NCBI GenBank assembly: GCA_937873805.1
Contig: CALMWO010000052.1
Location: 1-8,980, forward strand
Direction of reading: 5' to 3'
DNA length: 8,980 bases
From: an uncultured Hyphomonadaceae bacterium
GTDB taxonomy: Bacteria > Pseudomonadota > Alphaproteobacteria > Caulobacterales > Hyphomonadaceae
Shown here piece by piece: positions 6,063 through 8,980 of this stretch. The first letter of the stretch is position 1, and every line of letters begins with the position of its first letter. A program made the position numbers and the translations under genes. The notes beneath the pieces are model-generated. The model made no database searches and had not been told where the DNA came from. It saw only the letters and a program-made list of their open reading frames with translations.

Positions 6063-6899
6063 TCAGGCGCGGAAGAGCGACAGCAGCGTCTGCGGAGCGG
6101 AGTTGGCGATACCGATCGCGGACGCACTCAGCTCCTGCTTCACCTGCAACGCCTGGATCAACGCGCTTTCAGCGGGAAGATCTGCATCGACCATGCGGCC
6201 AACACCGGCGGCGAGCGCATCGGCAAGGCGCGAAACAAAACCTTTCTGGGCTTCGAGACGCTTCCGTTCGGATGCCATTTCGTTCAATTGGTCGCCCACA
6301 TTGGCGATCGACTGGTCGAGCAGCGCAAAGGCGTCAGCAGCGGCTTGTGAGTTGTTGAGCGCCGTGTTGGACAGGGGCGCAACAACCACCGGCCCGCCGG
6401 GCAGGAAGTTGCGGCCTTCAAGCGTCAGCGACTGGCTGGCTTCGGCGTCGGCGATGAACGAGACGCCGTTGGGCTTCGACCCGTCGAGAATGTTGGCGCC
6501 GTCGAAGGATGCGTTGCGGATGAAGCTCTGCAGCGTCGTCATCTGGCCGGCATAGCGTTGCGAGAAGGCTGCGCGCTGACCCTCGGTAAGGTCGGCCGCC
6601 ATCGCCTGCGCGGCGGTCGACTTCATGTCGATGAGCAGCGTGGATATCTGTTCGGCGCCAGCGATCGCCATGTCTGAAATCGATTCGGCCCGGCCGAGGC
6701 TGAGCGTCACGGCGTTGAGCGAGCTGCCCTGCCCGCGCATGACCGCTGCGGAATGATAGGCTGTCGCGTCGTCGCGAGCACGCGAGACCTTGAGACCTGA
6801 CGACAAGCGGCTTTCCGCCCCCGACAAGTCGCGCGAAGCGGACTGGAGGTATTTCAGCGCCCCAAGGGCGCCCGTAGCGTTGTTCAGTCTTTCGACCAT
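6063..6899 (-). CDS. Divergent minor flagellin (FljJ-like)
   Basis: 278 residues, with both conserved filament-core arms and a short middle. The N-terminal arm (residues 1–150) lacks the usual MxxxINTN start but has SRLSSGLKVSRARDDATAYHSAAVMR, SLGRAESISDMAIAGAEQI and RNASFDGANILDG, equivalent to the D0/D1 helices and the FNG turn of flagellins. The C-terminal arm (about 186–278) has the helix QLNEMASERKRLEAQKGFVSRL, then MVDADLPAESALIQALQVKQELSASAIGIANSAPQTLLSLFRA, a degenerate form of the LVDADLAKES…QALSIANQAP…ILSLFR end seen in its neighbours. The middle is a short stretch in place of the outer domain. FlgL is less likely, given the flagellin-type end. GGAG lies 9 bases before ATG 6899. Caulobacter-type filaments use several flagellins in order from the hook; a small divergent one may sit nearest the hook (inference). 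marC follows directly. Confidence 0.85.
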   Translation of the reverse strand: MVERLNNATGALGALKYLQSASRDLSGAESRLSSGLKVSRARDDATAYHSAAVMRGQGSSLNAVTLSLGRAESISDMAIAGAEQISTLLIDMKSTAAQAMAADLTEGQRAAFSQRYAGQMTTLQSFIRNASFDGANILDGSKPNGVSFIADAEASQSLTLEGRNFLPGGPVVVAPLSNTALNNSQAAADAFALLDQSIANVGDQLNEMASERKRLEAQKGFVSRLADALAAGVGRMVDADLPAESALIQALQVKQELSASAIGIANSAPQTLLSLFRA

Positions 6900-7079
6900 T
6901 TTGGCCGTCTCCGCGGACGAATCGTGGTGAACGAGTCGTCAATTCGCGGTCAGTCTTCGTTAGCAATCCTTAACGACTGGTTTCCGGGCCGGACTGGCTC
7001 ACAGCCTTATGGGCAAAGACCGCCCCCGCCGGCTTGGCAGGAACGGCCTTTTTTGTCGGATCATAAGGCCTTCTGGCCG
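6900..7079 (-). promoter_or_regulatory. Upstream region of the divergent flagellin
   Basis: 180 bases. GGAG (6909–6912) is the ribosome binding site. GTTAGCAATCCTTAAC at 6959–6974 ends in a TTAAC CtrA half-site, but the spacing to the other half is one base short of consensus. A GANTC methylation site (CcrM type) lies at 6933–6937. No convincing sigma-54 element is seen, so this gene may have a different promoter from its neighbour or depend on read-through from it. Confidence 0.35.
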
Positions 7080-7081
7080 TT
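7042..7081 (-). repeat. Inverted repeat at the end of the large flagellin
   Basis: AACGGCC (7042–7048) and GGCCGTT (7075–7081) pair perfectly over 7 bp, with an alternative inner stem GGCCTT/AAGGCC (7045–7050 and 7065–7070). The right arm overlaps the flagellin stop. In the flagellin direction no T-run follows the stem, so a clean intrinsic stop is doubtful and some read-through to the next flagellin is possible. On the other strand six Ts lie inside the loop. Confidence 0.4.
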
Positions 7082-7440
7082 AGCTGCGGAACAGCGACAG
7101 GATGACCTGCGGCGCCTGGTTGGCGATCGACAGGGCCTGTGCGCCGAGCTGCTGCTTGATCTGCAACGACTGGAGCTTGGCGGATTCCTTGGCGAGGTCG
7201 GCGTCGACGAGGTTGCCGATACCGTTCTCGATCTCGTCCGACAGCTTGGCGAGGAAGTCCTGCTGCGCGTCGAGGGCGGTCGCCTGCGAGCCGAGCGAGG
7301 CCAGCGTGACGTTGAGGTCCGTGATCGCCTGTTCGAGCGCGTTCGCCGCCGTCGTGGCCGAAGCGGCCGACGTGGAGATGTCGACCGTCGAGAAGCTCGC
7401 AAACATCGAGCCGGAAACCGTCAGGTCCATGCCGGTAACG
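7080..7440 (-). repeat. Flagellin 3' direct repeat, copy 1
   Basis: The 3' part of this flagellin gene is closely similar at the nucleotide level to 8603–8969, in the same orientation about 1.5 kb apart. The best match covers the codons for the C-terminal 45 residues. Such pairs can recombine, deleting the material between them and leaving a hybrid flagellin. Confidence 0.7.
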
Positions 7441-8285
7441 ATCATCGTGTTCGAGCCGGCCGAAGAGACCGTCGCGGTCGGCGTGCCTGCGCCCAGATTG
7501 GCGCCGTCGCCGGTCGACGAAATTGCCAGATCGTCGAAGGCCGTGTCGTTGATCAGGTAGGTGAACTGACCAGCAACGTCGTCATACGAGGCCGAGATCT
7601 TGCCGCCGGACTGCGAGTTGACCGCCGCAACATAGTCGTCGATCGTCATGCCGGTCGTCAGCTCCACCGCGACCGTGAAGGTGCTGGCGCCCGAACCCGT
7701 GAGGGCGAATGTGAGCACGTCGCCGTCGGCGATATCGCCGGGGTCGTCGGCAGACGTGATGAGCGCCGAGCCGGACAGCGGCGATGGGAGGGCGGTCGAC
7801 TGGACGCCGTCCGTGGTCGCGGAAACCGATCCGCCGAGGTCGGAGATCAGGACGTTGAAGTTGAAGTTGCCGACGGCGAGGTTGGCGCCGTTGAACTGGG
7901 CCGAGGCGGCGATTGTGTCGATCTGTCCGCGCAGCGAGTCGAAATCGGCCTGGAGGGCGTCGCGCTGGCTGGGTGTGAGGTCGTCGGCCTGTGCGGCGAC
8001 GGACTTCGCTTTCAGTTTCTGCAGGATCTCGCCGATTGATTTGCCGGCCGCGAGGGCGACGTCGATCGTGGAGTTGGCGCGGTCGATCCCGTCCTTGACG
8101 GCGGCCACTGAGGAGACGCGGCTCCTCTGCCCTTCGGCGATCGCGTAGATCGCGCCGTTGTCGCGGGCGCTCGAGATCTTGAGGCCCGTCGAAATCTTGT
8201 TCTGCACACCTTCCAGCTCGGTGTTCGTGAAGTTCAGGTTCTGGAGCGCAACCATGGCGCTGTAGTTCGTATTGACGCTCAGCAT
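7080..8285 (-). CDS. Flagellin with variable outer domain (FljK-like)
   Basis: 401 residues, longer than the roughly 275 of Caulobacter FljK because of a central insert. The N-terminal arm (1–145) is classic: MLSVNTNYSAMVALQNL, KISTGLKISSARDNGAIYAIAEGQRS, NSTIDVALAAGKSIGEIL, and AQFNGANL. The C-terminal arm (about 275–401) includes LGSQATALDAQQDFLAKLSDEIENGIGNLVDADLAKES, QIKQQLGAQALSIANQAPQVILSLFRS. Residues about 150–275 form the outer domain: beta-rich, Ser/Thr/Gly/Asp-rich, and lacking lysine except K229. Within it TFTVAVELTTGMTIDDYVAAVNSQSG…ISASYDDVAGQFTYLI resembles the flagellin hook IN motif. There is no signal peptide; flagellins leave through the flagellar export gate. AGGAG lies 8 bases before ATG 8285, and a sigma-54 element lies at 8349–8364. 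Its 3' part is closely related to the partial flagellin at 8603, so the two are tandem paralogues. Confidence 0.96.
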   Translation of the reverse strand: MLSVNTNYSAMVALQNLNFTNTELEGVQNKISTGLKISSARDNGAIYAIAEGQRSRVSSVAAVKDGIDRANSTIDVALAAGKSIGEILQKLKAKSVAAQADDLTPSQRDALQADFDSLRGQIDTIAASAQFNGANLAVGNFNFNVLISDLGGSVSATTDGVQSTALPSPLSGSALITSADDPGDIADGDVLTFALTGSGASTFTVAVELTTGMTIDDYVAAVNSQSGGKISASYDDVAGQFTYLINDTAFDDLAISSTGDGANLGAGTPTATVSSAGSNTMIVTGMDLTVSGSMFASFSTVDISTSAASATTAANALEQAITDLNVTLASLGSQATALDAQQDFLAKLSDEIENGIGNLVDADLAKESAKLQSLQIKQQLGAQALSIANQAPQVILSLFRS

Positions 8286-8317
8286 GGCTGATGCTCCTGC
8301 GCAGACAATCCGTTCAC

Positions 8318-8330
8318 GCCCAATACGGGC
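8318..8330 (-). repeat. Leader hairpin before the large flagellin
   Basis: GCCC and GGGC pair around AATAC in the predicted 5' untranslated region, about 20 bases upstream of the Shine–Dalgarno. In Caulobacter the FlbT protein acts on the fljK leader; a similar role here is only a possibility, since the stem is only 4 bp. Confidence 0.3.
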
Positions 8331-8348
8331 TTGGACAGACCATGGGGG

Positions 8349-8364
8349 TTCAAGTCCCGTGCCA
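8349..8364 (-). promoter_or_regulatory. Sigma-54 (RpoN) promoter of the large flagellin
   Basis: On the minus strand TGGCACG-GGAC-TTGAA matches the sigma-54 consensus TGGCACG-N4-TTGCW in every defined base except GC to GA in the −12 part. The GG and −12 elements have the required spacing. The start would fall near 8338, giving a leader of about 52 nt. Sigma-54 promoters need an activator, here presumably FlbD. Confidence 0.8.
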
Positions 8365-8465
8365 GTCTGTTAAGGTTAACGGCCGCTCCAGATATCCTTG
8401 TTTCAATGGGTTCAGAGGTTAATGCGCCGGCCGTTTGCTAACGCCGGACTGAATCAAATTTACCC

Positions 8466-8484
8466 CCCGGCATGATTTGCCGGG
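8466..8484. promoter_or_regulatory. Candidate FlbD (ftr-like) enhancer
   Basis: CCCGGC-ATGATTT-GCCGGG is a perfect 6-bp inverted repeat with a 7-base spacer, centred about 110 bp upstream of the −24 element. On the minus strand it begins CCCGGCAAA, similar to Caulobacter ftr elements as I recall them. Position and symmetry fit an enhancer for the sigma-54 activator FlbD. Confidence 0.5.
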
Positions 8485-8517
8485 CCGTAAAGCGACTGCA
8501 GGTAGGCAAAAACGGCA

Positions 8518-8547
8518 GAGGGGCGGGACCCAAAGGTCCCGCCCCTC
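8518..8547 (-). terminator. Intrinsic terminator of the partial flagellin
   Basis: GAGGGGCGGGACC pairs perfectly with GGTCCCGCCCCTC (13 bp, nearly all G-C) around a CAAA loop. Read on the minus strand, a T5 run begins a few bases after the stem. It lies 55 bases after the flagellin stop at 8603, separating this flagellin from the next gene's promoter. Confidence 0.8.
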
Positions 8548-8602
8548 CCAGTTACCGTTTCAACGCCAGACCCCGGGCTTAAGGCCAGGGATCAGGTTTG
8601 AA

Positions 8603-8969
8603 TTAGCGGAAGAACGACAGGATCAGCGACGGCGCCTGGTTGGCGATCGAGAGAGCCTGCGCGCCCAGCTGCTGCTTGATCTGCAGCGACTGGAGGCGAG
8701 CCGATTCCTTCGCCAGGTCAGCGTCGACGAGGTTGCCGATGCCTTGCTCGATCGTGTCAGACAGCTTCGAGAGGAAGTCGTTCTGGATGTCGAGCGCAGC
8801 AGCTTGCGAACCCATGGTCGCGAGCGACTGGTTCAGGCTGGTGATCGCCGTGTCGATGGCGTTCGAGGCGGTCGTCGCAGCAGCCGTGGACACCGAGATG
8901 TCCGTGGATGCGATCGACGACAGGATCGAACCGGTCAGCGAGAAGTCAAAGCCCGTGACCTGGAAGGTG
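8603..8969 (-). repeat. Flagellin 3' direct repeat, copy 2
   Basis: Partner of the repeat at 7080–7440. Differences are mostly at third codon positions, with protein-level changes outside the conserved core. Confidence 0.7.
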
Positions 8970-8980
8970 TTCGAGCCGGC
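8603..8980 (-). CDS. Flagellin, C-terminal part (gene cut by window edge)
   Basis: 125 residues are visible; the frame stays open to base 8980, so the gene starts outside the window. The GTG at 8893 is an internal valine, not a start. The visible part begins AGSNTFQVTGFDF, parallel to AGSNTMIVTGMDL at residues 276–288 of the flagellin at 7080–8285, and continues with SLNQSLATMGSQAAALDIQNDFLSKL, GIGNLVDADLAKES and QIKQQLGAQALSIANQAPSLILSFFR. It is therefore a close paralogue of that flagellin, with an ILSFFR end where the other has ILSLFRS. The last 40 or so residues differ at only a few positions, which fits recent duplication or gene conversion. It is followed by a strong terminator, so it is probably transcribed separately. 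Confidence 0.95.
   Translation of the reverse strand, partial: AGSNTFQVTGFDFSLTGSILSSIASTDISVSTAAATTASNAIDTAITSLNQSLATMGSQAAALDIQNDFLSKLSDTIEQGIGNLVDADLAKESARLQSLQIKQQLGAQALSIANQAPSLILSFFR

Larger units (their letters stand above)
8286..8602 (-). other. Regulatory region between two flagellin genes
   Basis: 317 bases without a gene. In minus-strand order it contains a hairpin terminator of the upstream flagellin (8518–8547), a CCCGGC palindrome (8466–8484), a GANTC site (8451–8455) next to an AATCAA core of the IHF type, a GTTAAGGTTAAC double half-site (8369–8380), a sigma-54 promoter (8349–8364), a small leader hairpin GCCC-AATAC-GGGC (8318–8330) and the Shine–Dalgarno (8294–8298). The order enhancer, bend site, sigma-54 promoter matches late flagellar promoters of Caulobacter. 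Confidence 0.6.

Noticed and set aside
6056..6127. Upstream start for MarC inside the flagellin gene (246 residues).
   Set aside because: The extra 24 residues are arginine/serine-rich and lie in the flagellin reading region; MLTEIQF is the typical MarC start with a good Shine–Dalgarno.
7012..7027. Possible sigma-54 element (GGGGGCG…TTTGC, minus strand) upstream of the divergent flagellin.
   Set aside because: Spacing is right, but the −24 part matches only GG, C and G in a G-rich run; not strong enough to call.
6924..8039. Long plus-strand frame of 371 codons opposite the large flagellin.
   Set aside because: It is Arg/Gly/Val-rich antisense shadow of a clear flagellin gene in high-GC DNA, without a recognisable domain.
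8341..8364. GGGGGTTCAAGTCCCG on the plus strand looks like a tRNA T-arm, suggesting a tRNA or an attachment-site remnant.
   Set aside because: The 5-bp T-stem pairs poorly (a G-G clash), and no acceptor stem, anticodon arm or D-arm lies at the right distance. The same bases form the sigma-54 promoter on the other strand.

Overview
The window looks like chromosomal DNA of a GC-rich alphaproteobacterium of the Caulobacter/Hyphomonadaceae type. This rests on a divergent fliX–flgI pair, an flgI–flgJ–flgN-like (flbY) run, flagellins ending in ILS(L/F)FR, a DksA with the alphaproteobacterial CxxT…CxxA finger, a perfect CtrA-type box (TTAA-N7-TTAAC) and a sigma-54 promoter before a flagellin. The species cannot be named from the sequence alone. 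Most of the window is a flagellar locus with a few housekeeping or unassigned genes between. I see no mobile element, CRISPR array or RNA gene.

Layout. (1) 2–220 (+) is the 3' end of a TRIC/UPF0126 channel gene. It converges on a small periplasmic TonB-C-like protein (224–745, −), which lies downstream of dksA (801–1214, −). (2) 1215–1439 holds the dksA leader and hairpins that may end fliX transcription. (3) fliX (1440–1868, −) and flgI–flgJ–flbY (2046–3915, +) diverge from 1869–2045, which carries the CtrA box and an FlbD-site-like sequence. (4) 4111–5382 (+) encodes an unrecognised 423-residue protein with a membrane segment at each end. (5) The minus strand from 5387 to 8980 carries marC directly behind a small divergent flagellin (6063–6899), then a larger flagellin with a variable central insert (7080–8285), and the 3' end of a third flagellin (8603–8980, cut by the window edge) followed by a strong hairpin terminator.

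Working model. CtrA drives early flagellar genes. FliX, with FlbD (not in the window), links basal-body assembly to sigma-54 expression of late genes. FlgI forms the P ring, FlgJ serves rod/P-ring assembly, and the FlbY/FlgN-like protein probably acts as export chaperone for hook-associated proteins. The three flagellins form the filament. The flagellin at 7080–8285 has a near-perfect sigma-54 −24/−12 element, with a CCCGGC-N7-GCCGGG palindrome about 105–120 bp upstream where an FlbD enhancer would be expected. Nothing here is clearly a wholly new system. The points most worth following are the unassigned two-membrane-segment protein, the candidate FlbD sites (including one inside the fliX leader), the flagellin–marC linkage, the zinc-finger-less DksA and the cysteine-rich TonB-C-like protein.
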